Source: Mycolicibacterium brumae (GTDB taxonomy: Bacteria > Actinomycetota > Actinomycetes > Mycobacteriales > Mycobacteriaceae). Taken from it: a DNA stretch of 64,000 nucleotides. The stretch spans positions 806,001 to 870,000 of the forward strand of contig NZ_CP104302.1 in NCBI RefSeq assembly GCF_025215495.1, in the 5' to 3' direction. The position numbers and the translations under genes were made by a program. This document shows positions 56,279-64,000 of this stretch, piece after piece (position 1 is the stretch's first letter; each line of letters begins with the position of its first letter). Below the pieces are notes generated by a model. The model worked only from the letters and a program-made list of their open reading frames with translations, ran no database searches and was not told where the DNA came from.

Positions 56279-57219
56279 CCACGGCATCAGCCGATAAGTT
56301 CCACCTCGACGAAGGCGCCGAGCGCTGGGTCAACACCCACAGCTGGAACCGCCCGCGGTGGACCGTGGACGAACTGACCGCCGCCAAGGCCGGCCGGACC
56401 GTGTCGGTGGTGCTGCCCGCGCTCAACGAGGAGGACACCGTCGCCTCCGTGGTGGACTCCATCAAGCCGATGCTCGGCGGGCTCGTCGACGAGCTGATCG
56501 TGATGGACTCCGGCTCCACCGACGACACCGAGATCCGCGCGGTTGCCGCGGGCGCCCGGGTGGTCAGCCGCGAGCGGGCGCTGCCGGAGGTCCCCACCGC
56601 GCCCGGCAAGGGCGAGGTGCTGTGGCGCTCGCTGGCCGCCACCACCGGCGACATCATCGTGTTCGTGGACTCCGACCTGATCGACCCGGACCCCATGTTC
56701 GTGCCGAAACTGCTGGGCCCGATCCTGACCGGCGACAACATCCACCTGGTCAAGGGCTACTACCGGCGGCCGCTGAAGATCAGCGGCAGCGAGGACGCCA
56801 GCGGCGGCGGTCGGGTCACCGAACTGGTGGCGCGTCCGCTGCTCACCGCGCTGCGGCCCGAACTCGGATTGATCCTGCAGCCGCTGGGCGGGGAGTACGC
56901 GGGCACCCGCGAACTGCTGACCGCGGTGCCGTTCGCGCCGCGCTACGGCGTCGAGGTCGGGTTGCTGATCGACGCCTACGACCGGTTGGGCATCAGCTCG
57001 ATCGCGCAGGTCAACCTCGGCGTCCGGGTGCACCGCAACCGGCCGCTGACCGAGCTGGCCGTGATGAGCCGGCAGGTGATCGCGACCCTGCTGTCGCGGT
57101 GCGGCATCGACGACTCCGGTGTCGGGCTGACCCAGTTCTTCGCCGACGGCGACACCTTCACCCCACGCGTCAACGACGTGTCGCTGGCCGACCGGCCGCC
57201 GATGAACACCCTGCGCTGA
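56275..57219 (+). CDS. gpgS: Glucosyl-3-phosphoglycerate synthase GpgS
   Basis: The 314-residue GT81 (GT-A fold) retaining transferase has VVLPALNEEDTVASVV, IVMDSGSTDDTE, IIVFVDSDLIDPDP (the DxD metal motif) and GGEYAGTRELL. It makes glucosyl-3-phosphoglycerate, the first step of methylglucose lipopolysaccharide. It is translated from an ATGA overlap with folP2 and corresponds to Rv1208. Confidence 0.96.
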   Translation: MTTASADKFHLDEGAERWVNTHSWNRPRWTVDELTAAKAGRTVSVVLPALNEEDTVASVVDSIKPMLGGLVDELIVMDSGSTDDTEIRAVAAGARVVSRERALPEVPTAPGKGEVLWRSLAATTGDIIVFVDSDLIDPDPMFVPKLLGPILTGDNIHLVKGYYRRPLKISGSEDASGGGRVTELVARPLLTALRPELGLILQPLGGEYAGTRELLTAVPFAPRYGVEVGLLIDAYDRLGISSIAQVNLGVRVHRNRPLTELAVMSRQVIATLLSRCGIDDSGVGLTQFFADGDTFTPRVNDVSLADRPPMNTLR

Positions 57220-57238
57220 GCGTGGCAGGATCGGAGGC

Positions 57239-57628
57239 GTGACTCTGGTCCTGCTCTACCTGGTTGTGTTGGTGATCGTCGCCGGAATCCTGTTCGTGTT
57301 GGCCAGCGTCCTGTTCGGGCGCGGCGAGCAACTGCCTCCGCTACCCCGCGGGACGACGGCCACCATGCTGCCGGCCAGCGGCGTAACCGGCGACGACGTC
57401 GATTCGGTGAAGTTCGCGCAGGTGCTGCGCGGGTACCGGACCAGTGAGGTCGACTGGGTTCTGGACCGGCTGGCCGCCGAGATCGACTCACTGCGTGGCG
57501 AATTGGCGACGACGCGGGCCCTGGCGGGGATCGAGGTGGAACCGCCTCCGCACGGCGAGCACGAGGCACCCGAGGACTCCGCGGCCGGCGTCCGGGCGGG
57601 ATCCGCGCCCGACGAGGCGCCCGAATGA
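57239..57628 (+). CDS. DivIVA-domain membrane protein, Rv1209-like
   Basis: The 129-residue protein has one N-terminal helix (LLYLVVLVIVAGILFVLASVLF) and a short DivIVA-like repeat (VKFAQVLRGYRTSEVDWVLDRLAAEIDSLRGELA). A disordered acidic tail follows. GGAGGC precedes the GTG at 57239; its stop overlaps tagA. It may have a role at the cell pole or septum with Wag31, by analogy only. Confidence 0.85.
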   Translation: MTLVLLYLVVLVIVAGILFVLASVLFGRGEQLPPLPRGTTATMLPASGVTGDDVDSVKFAQVLRGYRTSEVDWVLDRLAAEIDSLRGELATTRALAGIEVEPPPHGEHEAPEDSAAGVRAGSAPDEAPE

Positions 57629-58179
57629 CGGCCGTCGAACCGGTTCGGTGCGACTGGGTCGCCGATGGCCCGCAGATCTACCTGGACTACCACGACCAGG
57701 AGTGGGGCCGGCCGGTGCGCGGACGCACCGCGCTGTTCGAGAAGATCGCCCTGGAGTCCTTCCAGAGCGGATTGTCCTGGCTGACCATCCTGCGCAAGCG
57801 GGAGAACTTCCGGTCCGCGTTCGCGCGCTTCGACGCGGAGACGGTGGCCGCCTTCGGCGACGACGACGTCGCAAGGTTGCTCGCGGACGCCGGCATCGTG
57901 CGGAACCGGGCCAAGATCGAAGCGACCATCAACAATGCCCGCGCGGTCTGCGACCTGGACGTCGACCTGACCGAACTGCTGTGGTCGTTCGCGCCGCCGG
58001 CCCGGCCGCGACCGGCGCGGTTGGCCGACATACCCGCGGTCACACCGGAATCCACCGCGATGGCCAAGGAGCTCAAACGCCGTGGCTTCCGGTTCGTCGG
58101 CCCCACCACCGCGTACGCGCTGATGCAGGCCACCGGGATGGTCGATGACCACCTGGCGAGTTGTTCGACGGAGTTCTAG
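57625..58179 (+). CDS. tagA: DNA-3-methyladenine glycosylase I
   Basis: The 184-residue TAG protein has the zinc ligands CDW (N-terminus), YHDQEWG and the C-terminal DDHLASC. Other marks are FEKIALESFQSGLSWLTILRKRENFR and FVGPTTAYALMQATGMVDDH. It removes 3-methyladenine from alkylated DNA. It corresponds to Rv1210 and overlaps the preceding gene by 4 bp. Confidence 0.95.
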   Translation: MTAVEPVRCDWVADGPQIYLDYHDQEWGRPVRGRTALFEKIALESFQSGLSWLTILRKRENFRSAFARFDAETVAAFGDDDVARLLADAGIVRNRAKIEATINNARAVCDLDVDLTELLWSFAPPARPRPARLADIPAVTPESTAMAKELKRRGFRFVGPTTAYALMQATGMVDDHLASCSTEF

Positions 58180-58189
58180 GCGGCGCCTC

Positions 58190-58360
58190 GTGCCAGTTAC
58201 CGCAGGGCGGCGAGACGCCGGTATTTCGGCCTCCAGTCACTGGCGTCGATTGATTCCGGCCTGACGTCACTGGCAAGCGATGGTGCGGGCTGTTTGCCCG
58301 GCCTCAGGTCACTGGCGGGCGGTGATGCGGGCTGTTGCCCGGCCTGAGGTCACTGGCGCG
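58190..58360 (+). repeat. Phased GTCACTGGC array (array D)
   Basis: GTCACTGGC starts at 58236, 58266, 58308 and 58349 (steps 30, 42, 41), mostly preceded by GGCCT(C/G)A. One inverted, mutated copy, GCCAGTTAC, lies at 58192-58200. The 375-bp gap between tagA and the next gene otherwise holds only the downstream promoter region; no gene is seen. Confidence 0.7.
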
Positions 58361-58554
58361 GATCGATGCGACGGTCACGCGTCCGCCGTGCGCGGTCAGG
58401 CTGCGTGGAATCGCGTTCGGCGCTCGTCGGCGGATGAATACGCGGCGCACGGGTGGTCAATTCACACCTGCCCACGCCGATAGGGAACAATAGAGGGCCG
58501 AAGAAGGCCACGGGCCGCGAAGGCGGTCCGGCCCGAAACCGGAGGGAGTGCTCG

Positions 58555-58722
58555 ATGGCGGCGATGAAGCCCCGTACTGGTGATGGTCCGCTGGAAGCGA
58601 CCAAAGAAGGGCGCGGCATCGTGATGCGGGTACCACTGGAGGGCGGCGGACGCCTGGTCGTCGAGCTGACCCCGGCCGAAGCCGCTGCCCTGGGCGAGGA
58701 GTTGCGCGGGGTCACAAGCTAA
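58555..58722 (+). CDS. DUF3117 small protein, Rv1211-like
   Basis: The 55-residue protein (MAAMKPRTGDGPLEATKEGR, then GRLVVELTPAEAAALGEELR) is the highly conserved actinobacterial DUF3117 family. GGAGGGAG precedes the ATG at 58555. In M. tuberculosis, Rv1211 lies between tagA and glgM as here, and a calmodulin-like calcium role has been proposed, though no EF-hand is evident in this sequence. Confidence 0.88.
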   Translation: MAAMKPRTGDGPLEATKEGRGIVMRVPLEGGGRLVVELTPAEAAALGEELRGVTS

Positions 58723-58744
58723 GACCCAGCCTCAGCGCCGTGGG

Positions 58745-58769
58745 CCCCGCGCCATTGAACGGCGCGGGG
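58745..58769. terminator. Bidirectional terminator between the DUF3117 and glgM genes
   Basis: CCCCGCGCC pairs perfectly with GGCGCGGGG (9 bp) around the loop ATTGAAC, in the 55-bp convergent gap. Confidence 0.7.
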
Positions 58770-58777
58770 GTCACCAG

Positions 58778-59935
58778 CTAAACCAGCGAGTTGTAGATCT
58801 CCAGGGTCTGCTCGGCGATCCGAGCCCAGGAGAACTCGTCGATGCAACGCTGCCGCCCGGCCGATCCGTAGGCCGCGGCCCGATCCGCGTCGGCGACCAG
58901 GGCATTGACCCCTTCGGCCAGACCGGCCTCGAACGTTTCCACATCCTCGGGGGTGTACCGCACCAGCGTGCCGGTGACGCCGTCGTCGACGACCTCGGGG
59001 ATACCGCCGACGGCCGAGGCGACCACCGCGGTCCCGCAGGCCATCGCCTCCAGGTTCACGATGCCCAGCGGCTCGTACACCGACGGGCAGACGAACACCG
59101 CTGACGCGGACAGGATCTCGCGCACCTTGGGCATCGGCAGCATCTCCTGCACCCAGAACACCCCGCTGCGGGCTTCCTGCAGGCCGGCCACGGCCTGAGT
59201 CATCTCCGCGGCGATCTCCGGGGTGTCCGGCGCGCCGGCGCACAGCACCAGCTGCACCTCGGGCGCGAACTGATGCGCCGCGGCGACCAGGTGCTTGACG
59301 CCCTTCTGCCGGGTGATCCGTCCGACGAACGACACGATCGGCTTGCTCGGGTCGACGCCGAGGTCGGAGAGCACCGAGGTGGATCCCACCTCGACCGGAT
59401 GCCACACCGAGGTGTCGATGCCGTTCTTGACCACGTGCACCCGGTCCGGGTCGAGCCCCGGGTACACCGACAGCACGTCGTCGCGCATGCCGGAACTGAC
59501 GGCGATCACCGCGGCGGCGGCCTCCATCGCGGTCTGCTCCACCCACGACGAGATGCGGTACCCGCCGCCGAGCTGCTCGGCCTTCCACGGCCGCATCGGC
59601 TCCAGCGAGTGCGCGGTGACCACGTGCGGGACGCCGTAGAGCAGCGAGGCCAGGTGCCCGGCCATCCCCGCGTACCAGGTGTGCGAGTGCACGACGTTCG
59701 CGTCGCCGGCGGCGTTGGCCATCACCAGGTCCGCCGACAGCGTCGAGATCGCCGCGTTGGCGCCGGCCAGCGCGGGATCCGGTTGGTGCACAAAGGCGGT
59801 GTCGCGAGGCGCGCCCATGCAGTGCACGTCGACCTCGCAGAGCTTGCGTAATTGGGCCACCAGCTCGGTGACGTGGACTCCGGCGCCGCCGTAGACCTCC
59901 GGTGGATATTCCCTTGTCATCATCGCCACGCGCAT
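58778..59935 (-). CDS. glgM: GT4 glycosyltransferase GlgM (maltose-1-phosphate synthase)
   Basis: The 385-residue GT-B protein has MMTREYPPEVYGGAGVHVTEL (ADP-glucose site), VVHSHTWYAGMAGHLAS, SFVGRITRQKGVKHLV and CPSVYEPLGIVNLEAMACGTAVVAS (the E-X7-E motif). It is Rv1212c (once called glgA), which joins ADP-glucose and glucose-1-phosphate into maltose-1-phosphate for GlgE glucan synthesis. It is divergent from glgC, its ADP-glucose source. TACCGT at 59944-59949 is 8 nt from the ATG. Confidence 0.95.
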   Translation of the reverse strand: MRVAMMTREYPPEVYGGAGVHVTELVAQLRKLCEVDVHCMGAPRDTAFVHQPDPALAGANAAISTLSADLVMANAAGDANVVHSHTWYAGMAGHLASLLYGVPHVVTAHSLEPMRPWKAEQLGGGYRISSWVEQTAMEAAAAVIAVSSGMRDDVLSVYPGLDPDRVHVVKNGIDTSVWHPVEVGSTSVLSDLGVDPSKPIVSFVGRITRQKGVKHLVAAAHQFAPEVQLVLCAGAPDTPEIAAEMTQAVAGLQEARSGVFWVQEMLPMPKVREILSASAVFVCPSVYEPLGIVNLEAMACGTAVVASAVGGIPEVVDDGVTGTLVRYTPEDVETFEAGLAEGVNALVADADRAAAYGSAGRQRCIDEFSWARIAEQTLEIYNSLV

Positions 59936-60049
59936 ACCTGCAGACGGTAGCCGAACCCGGCGCCCGACACCGCGGGTTGTCACAACCGGTGGATTACGGC
60001 AATAACCCATCAATCGTCGCAATGCCTGGCCGCATCCGCCATCGGCCGA

Positions 60050-60055
60050 TAGGTT
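60050..60055 (+). promoter_or_regulatory. -10 box of the leaderless glgC promoter
   Basis: TAGGTT, 7 nt before the ATG at 60063, within the 127-bp glgM-glgC divergent region. No ribosome site is seen. Confidence 0.55.
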
Positions 60056-60062
60056 AGGGCGC

Positions 60063-61277
60063 ATGAGGGAAGCAGCACATGTGCTGGGAATTGTTCTCGC
60101 CGGCGGAGAGGGCAAGCGCCTTTACCCGTTGACGGCCGACCGCGCCAAGCCGGCAGTTCCGTTCGGCGGTGGATACCGGTTGATCGACTTCGTGCTGTCG
60201 AACCTGGTGAACGCCCGCTACTTGCGGATCTGCGTTCTCACGCAATACAAGTCGCATTCACTGGACCGCCACATCTCGCAGAACTGGCGACTGTCGGGCC
60301 TGGCCGGTGAGTACATCACCCCGGTCCCGGCGCAGCAGCGGCTCGGCCCGCGCTGGTACACCGGATCGGCGGACGCGATCTACCAGTCGATGAACCTCAT
60401 CTACGACGAGGACCCCGACTACATCGTCATTTTCGGCGCCGACCACGTGTACCGGATGGACCCGTCGCAGATGGTGCAGCAGCACATCGACAGCGGCGCC
60501 GGCGCCACCGTCGCGGGCATCCGGGTGCCGCGCAATGAGGCGCACGCGTTCGGCTGCATCGACGCCGACGCCAACGGCAAGATCCGCGAGTTCGTGGAGA
60601 AGCCGGCCGACCCGCCGGGATGCGCCGACGACCCGGAGTCGACGTACGTCTCGATGGGCAACTACGTGTTCACCACCAGCGTGCTGGTCGACGCGATCAA
60701 GGCCGACGCCGAAGACGACCATTCCGATCACGACATGGGCGGCGACATCATCCCGCGGATGGTTTCGCAGAACATGGCCGACGTCTACGACTTCAACGAC
60801 AACCAGGTGCCCGGCGCGACCGAACGCGACCACGGCTACTGGCGTGACGTCGGAACGCTCGACGCGTTCTACGACGCGCACATGGATCTGGTGTCGGTGC
60901 ACCCGGTGTTCAACCTGTACAACCGTCGCTGGCCGATCCGCGGCGGCTCGGAGAACCTGGCCCCGGCGAAGTTCGTCAACGGCGGCGCGGCGCTGGAGTC
61001 GGTGGTGGGCGCCGGCAGCATCGTCTCGGCGGCCTCGGTCCGCAACTCGGTGCTTTCCAGCAACGTCACCGTCGAGGACGGCGCGATCGTCGAAGGCAGT
61101 GTGCTGATGCCCGGTGTGCGGGTGGGCCGCGGCGCGGTGGTCCGCCACGCGATCCTGGACAAGAACGTCGTCGTCGGCCCCGGCGAGATGGTCGGGGTGG
61201 ATCTGGAACGCGATCGGGACCGCTTCTCGGTCAGCTCCGGCGGCGTGGTGGCCGTCGGCAAGGGCATCTGGATCTAG
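60063..61277 (+). CDS. glgC: Glucose-1-phosphate adenylyltransferase GlgC
   Basis: The 404-residue protein has the length recalled for Rv1213. The nucleotidyltransferase half has [30 protein letters not shown] [22 protein letters not shown] and [10 protein letters not shown]. The C-terminal half is a left-handed beta-helix ([20 protein letters not shown]). It makes ADP-glucose for glycogen, capsular glucan and methylglucose lipopolysaccharide. It is convergent with the DUF4126 gene across a repeat element. Confidence 0.97.
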   Translation: MREAAHVLGIVLAGGEGKRLYPLTADRAKPAVPFGGGYRLIDFVLSNLVNARYLRICVLTQYKSHSLDRHISQNWRLSGLAGEYITPVPAQQRLGPRWYTGSADAIYQSMNLIYDEDPDYIVIFGADHVYRMDPSQMVQQHIDSGAGATVAGIRVPRNEAHAFGCIDADANGKIREFVEKPADPPGCADDPESTYVSMGNYVFTTSVLVDAIKADAEDDHSDHDMGGDIIPRMVSQNMADVYDFNDNQVPGATERDHGYWRDVGTLDAFYDAHMDLVSVHPVFNLYNRRWPIRGGSENLAPAKFVNGGAALESVVGAGSIVSAASVRNSVLSSNVTVEDGAIVEGSVLMPGVRVGRGAVVRHAILDKNVVVGPGEMVGVDLERDRDRFSVSSGGVVAVGKGIWI

Positions 61278-61289
61278 CGGGATACATGC

Positions 61290-61345
61290 GCTAGACCCGC
61301 TGCGCAAAGCCTCCGCAGGCTCCGGCTTTGCTGGCGATCTAGCGC
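61290..61345 (-). repeat. Single diverged copy of the 6.1-kb repeat family
   Basis: Read on the minus strand it is CTAGATCGCCAGCAAAGCC..., colinear with the CTGATCGCAAGCGAAGCC... unit at 6104-6304. It has the same hairpin and the same relation to a stop codon (TAG of the DUF4126 gene). A stem AAAGCC/GGCTTT with an intervening TCCGCAGGCTCC loop is evident. It lies between convergent genes and may act as a terminator. Confidence 0.75.
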
Positions 61346-61983
61346 GGCGTCGGTTCGTGCCAGTCCGGCGGCACGTCCGTCGGCGGTGAGTACGGCGCGG
61401 GTTCGCGCTTGCGGGTCTTGATCCGGCGCCACAGCTTCCACGCCCACCACGCCATCACGGCGAGCAGAACCAGCACGAGCACCGGCAGCAACAGCGCCAC
61501 CAGAACCAATCCGAAACTGGTGATGTCCTCCGCGGTGGACAGCACCGGGGCGGCCACCCCGGCGGTGGCGACGTTGGCCGCCGGGCGGACCGCCGATTTC
61601 GCCAGCGACACCGTCAGCGCGATCAACACACCGGCCAGCACCGGGACCCAACCGCCGGACTGTGCCCATTGGCCCGGGTCGGCGATGGCGTCGGTCTGCG
61701 CGGCGGTCCCCGAACCGAACACGATGCCGCCGGACGCGGGCCGGACCACCGTCTGAATGGTGTCGTTGATGGAGTCGAGCACCGGGATCTTGTCGGCGAC
61801 GACCTCGAACACCAGCAGCACCGCGACGATGATCAGCACCCAGCCGTTCTGCAGCCAGTTCCAGCCCGCCGGCAACGTGACGACATCGGTGAATCGGGCC
61901 AGCAACCCGACCATCAGCAGCGGGATATAGGCATTCAACCCGGCGGCCGTCGACAGTCCCAGGCCGGTCAGCAACGCTTCCAC
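61339..61983 (-). CDS. DUF4126 membrane protein
   Basis: The 214-residue protein has four to five hydrophobic segments and the DUF4126 N-terminus (LTGLGLSTAAGLNAYIPLLMVGLLARF), then DKIPVLDSINDTIQTVVRPASGGIVFGS and a basic-Pro tail. The family is unassigned. It is GTG-started at 61983. PE14 and a hydrolase gene occupy this site in M. tuberculosis by recollection. Confidence 0.8.
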   Translation of the reverse strand: MEALLTGLGLSTAAGLNAYIPLLMVGLLARFTDVVTLPAGWNWLQNGWVLIIVAVLLVFEVVADKIPVLDSINDTIQTVVRPASGGIVFGSGTAAQTDAIADPGQWAQSGGWVPVLAGVLIALTVSLAKSAVRPAANVATAGVAAPVLSTAEDITSFGLVLVALLLPVLVLVLLAVMAWWAWKLWRRIKTRKREPAPYSPPTDVPPDWHEPTPR

Positions 61984-61992
61984 GGTCTCAGT

Positions 61993-62038
61993 ATGAGTTC
62001 TGGCGTCACCAAATCATGAGTTCTAGCCTCACCAAATC
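61993..62038 (-). repeat. 23-bp tandem duplication over a stop codon
   Basis: Two abutting 23-bp copies (61993-62015 and 62016-62038) differ at two positions. The right copy contains the stop codon of the gene at 62029-62697, so the duplication lengthens its 3' untranslated region. Confidence 0.85.
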
Positions 62039-62697
62039 GCCGGGATCAGCCGGGAACGGGTCTGGGTCGTGTACGCGTCGTATCCGGGGAGATCCTCGCG
62101 CAGCATCGACTCCTCATCCAGAATCCGGGCGACCAGCGAGCCGAACAACGGCACGAGGAGCAGCAGCGCCCAGTAGGACCCCAGTCCCAACGCCATCCCC
62201 GCGGCCATCGCCAGCGAGCCGCTGTACATCGGGTGGCGCACCACGCCGTAGAGCCCGGTGGTCACCAGTTCCTGGCCGCCTTCGACCCGAATGGTCGCCG
62301 CCGCCCAGACGTTCTGCACCACCACCCACATCGTCAGCCACAGTGCGATCGCCGTCACCGCCAGCCCGACGACGCACAACCAGGTCGGCATATGCGACCA
62401 GCCGAAGCGCCGGTCCAGCCCGCCGACGACGATGATCGCCAGGAAACTGAGCTGCAGCACACCCACCGCGACCTTCTGGGCCGGTCGGGTCTCGGCCCGC
62501 GGGCCCGCGTGCATCCGCCGCTCCAGCACGTCGGGCGCCTTGGCGAGCAGGTAATAGGTGTACGGCAGTGACAGCACAACCATCACCGCGATCTCGGCCC
62601 ACCCCTGCCAATAGTCCAGGGTGCCGGCCGATCCGAACAGTAGGGCGCCCAGCAGGACGAGGCCGCCGATGGTGGACAGCCACACTCGTAGCATCAT
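62029..62697 (-). CDS. Isoprenylcysteine carboxyl methyltransferase-like membrane protein (Rv1216c-like)
   Basis: The 222-residue protein has five hydrophobic helices and the ICMT-like C-terminal SAM motif LVTTGLYGVVRHPMYSG, with the closing EESMLREDLPGYDAY. Bacterial members methylate lipids or unknown acceptors in the membrane. GAGGAG precedes the paired ATG codons at 62697/62694. It lies 22 bp downstream of the ABC permease gene and is probably co-transcribed. Confidence 0.82.
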   Translation of the reverse strand: MMLRVWLSTIGGLVLLGALLFGSAGTLDYWQGWAEIAVMVVLSLPYTYYLLAKAPDVLERRMHAGPRAETRPAQKVAVGVLQLSFLAIIVVGGLDRRFGWSHMPTWLCVVGLAVTAIALWLTMWVVVQNVWAAATIRVEGGQELVTTGLYGVVRHPMYSGSLAMAAGMALGLGSYWALLLLVPLFGSLVARILDEESMLREDLPGYDAYTTQTRSRLIPAIW

Positions 62698-62719
62698 CTC
62701 GATCTCCTCACGGTTGTCG

Positions 62720-64000
62720 TTATTGACAGTTCACGTCGCGACGACGGAAAGCCGCTGCCCCCGCAGCGATCAGCGCGCCGTCGATCACCAGCAACCACAG
62801 CAGCGGTTGTCCGGTGAAATGCCCGGCGCCGACCAGCGGCGCGTGCGAATAGGGTTCTAGATCCTTTACCCACCAGGGGAATTCACCGATGGACCCGAGC
62901 AGGTGCAGCGCGACGAAGGCGACCAGCACCGCCCAGGCGGCCGGCGCGCACCGGGGCGCGAGGCCGATCAGGAACACGGTCACCGCGGCGAGCAGCCAGA
63001 CCCCTGGGAGCTGGACTGCCGCGGAGCCGATCACGGAGGGCGCCAGGCCGATGTCACCTGCGCTGACGGCGTAGATCGCGCCCGCGATGGCGCCCGCGAA
63101 GATCAGCGCCACCGCGGAGCCGGCGAGTGCGATCGCGAGATAGCTTGCCAGCCAACGGGTTCGCGGCACGGCGCCGGACAGCACCGTCTCCGCACGGCCG
63201 CTGATCTCATCCTGGTGTGCTCGCAGCGTCACCGACACGGCGAAAGCGGAGGTGAGCACCGCGATCATGCTGAACGCGACCGCGATGAAAGCCGATTCCA
63301 GAGCGGGTGTGCCGCCGAGGCGGGTGACGATGTCGTGGACGGCTTCCTGGTCTCCCAGCTCGTCGCCGATGCCGTGCGCCACCGAACCGATCATCAGGCC
63401 GTACAGGCACAATCCGGCCGTCCACAACAACACCGAACCACGGTTGACCCGCCACCCGAGGCCGAAGACACCGCCGAGCCCGGCGCCGGCGCGAGCCGGA
63501 CCGGGCCGCTCGGGCAGCAGACCGGCGCCGACATCGCGGCGGGACAACAACAGATAGGCCAGCCCGGTCAGCACCGCACCGGCGAGCATGTGCAGCGCGA
63601 ACACCCAGTACCGGTCCCCGGCGAACGCGCGCAGCTGCAGCGACCAGCCCAGCGGCGACAGCCAGGACAACGCGCTGGACCCGTCGGCGGCGGAAACATC
63701 GCCGGCGGCGCGCAACGTGAAGGCCGCCGCCAACAGTGAAAGGGACAGGGCGCGTGCGGTTCTCGCCGAGGTGGTCACCTGCGCGGCAAGTGCCGCGACG
63801 GCGCCGAACACCAGTCCGGCGCCGACCAGCCCCAGGCAGAAAGCCAGCGATCCGGCGGCGGGGATATCGGTGGTCAACAGCGCCAAGAAGCCGATCAGCC
63901 CGGTGGCCAGGGCAGCGCCGTAGGCCAGCGTCAGCGCAGCGGTGAGCTCGGCGAAGCGGCCCACCGCCGTCGAGCCGATCAGCTCCGCGCGCCCGGTCTC
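62720..64000 (-). CDS. ABC exporter permease, tetronasin type (Rv1217c-like), 5' truncated
   Basis: The frame is open to the window's right edge (reading ...TGRAELIGSTAVGRFAEL at the edge), so the start is missing; 426 residues remain. There are about ten hydrophobic helices in two similar blocks, each with an ALS(L)SLLAAAFTLR- or GRAETVLSGAVPRTRWL-type cytoplasmic loop. Position and layout match Rv1217c, permease of the Rv1217c-Rv1218c drug-efflux ABC system, whose ATPase gene would lie outside this window. Confidence 0.85.
   Translation of the reverse strand, partial: ETGRAELIGSTAVGRFAELTAALTLAYGAALATGLIGFLALLTTDIPAAGSLAFCLGLVGAGLVFGAVAALAAQVTTSARTARALSLSLLAAAFTLRAAGDVSAADGSSALSWLSPLGWSLQLRAFAGDRYWVFALHMLAGAVLTGLAYLLLSRRDVGAGLLPERPGPARAGAGLGGVFGLGWRVNRGSVLLWTAGLCLYGLMIGSVAHGIGDELGDQEAVHDIVTRLGGTPALESAFIAVAFSMIAVLTSAFAVSVTLRAHQDEISGRAETVLSGAVPRTRWLASYLAIALAGSAVALIFAGAIAGAIYAVSAGDIGLAPSVIGSAAVQLPGVWLLAAVTVFLIGLAPRCAPAAWAVLVAFVALHLLGSIGEFPWWVKDLEPYSHAPLVGAGHFTGQPLLWLLVIDGALIAAGAAAFRRRDVNCQ

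Noticed and set aside
58705-58782. Short direct repeat of GCGCGGGGTCAC-AGCTAA around the end of the DUF3117 gene
   Set aside because: Only about 18 bp with mismatches and partly explained by the terminator stem; too weak to report as an element.

Overview
This window is a high-G+C actinobacterial chromosome segment with the gene content and order of a mycobacterium. From about 3 to 63 kb it follows the Mycobacterium tuberculosis Rv1142c-Rv1217c backbone, recalled from memory rather than searched: echA10, mcr, mmpL13, GntR/sirtuin pair, omt, Rv1155, Rv1156, pimE, mutT2, typA, lpqW, mshB, fbiC, fadH, fdxC, dapC, Rv1186c, rocA/PRODH, fadD36, dapD/dapE, LOG, fadD6, folP2, gpgS, tagA, glgM, glgC and an ABC exporter permease. 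The blocks that in M. tuberculosis hold narGHJI, the acyltrehalose pks/papA/fadD locus, sigI and PE/PPE genes are absent. That points to a non-tuberculous, Mycolicibacterium-like species.

Layout. 1-6.1 kb: acyl-CoA and lipid enzymes (a WS/DGAT-like C-terminus, two crotonases, racemase Mcr, a nitronate-monooxygenase-like flavoprotein), a secreted fasciclin protein and a gamma-carbonic anhydrase. 6.1-10.5 kb: a 67-bp tandem repeat, a probable leaderless 41-residue protein, and a translationally coupled mmpL-tetR-methyltransferase operon. 10.5-16.5 kb: GntR/sirtuin divergon, Omt, an Rv1155-type F420 enzyme, a membrane acyltransferase, an HhH repair protein and a methyltransferase. 17-26.9 kb: two secreted Ala/Pro-rich proteins, PimE, PCD, MutT2, a BCCT transporter, two small Cys-containing proteins, TypA, LpqW. 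27-34.2 kb: lineage-specific secreted proteins, MshB (mycothiol) and a MazEF module. 34.4-44.8 kb: FbiC (F420), then an inserted block with a ferredoxin / Fe-S-type regulator / membrane protein / group III truncated haemoglobin operon and a repeat island, then FadH, FdxC and DapC. 44.8-58.7 kb: proline catabolism, lysine/DAP synthesis, acyl-CoA synthetases and the fadD6-folP2-gpgS-tagA run. 58.8-64 kb: GlgM/GlgC (maltose-1-phosphate and ADP-glucose) and membrane/transport genes.

The most unusual content lies between genes. At four places (16.6-16.9, 27.5-27.8, 40.0-41.1 and 58.2-58.4 kb) a short locus-specific motif recurs at steps of about 20, 30 or 40 bp, close to whole turns of the DNA helix. 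At three of them the motif also occurs in a second, oppositely oriented block, and at the fourth only one doubtful inverted copy is seen. At 40 kb the two blocks are mirror images, with identical spacings in reverse order, and enclose one small winged-helix gene. A separate palindromic 67-bp repeat sits on the stop codon of the gene at 5132-6106, and a diverged relative sits on the stop codon of the gene at 61339-61983. Many genes have a TANNNT box 5-8 nt before the start codon, suggesting leaderless or near-leaderless mRNAs. No rRNA, tRNA, CRISPR or recognisable insertion sequence was seen.
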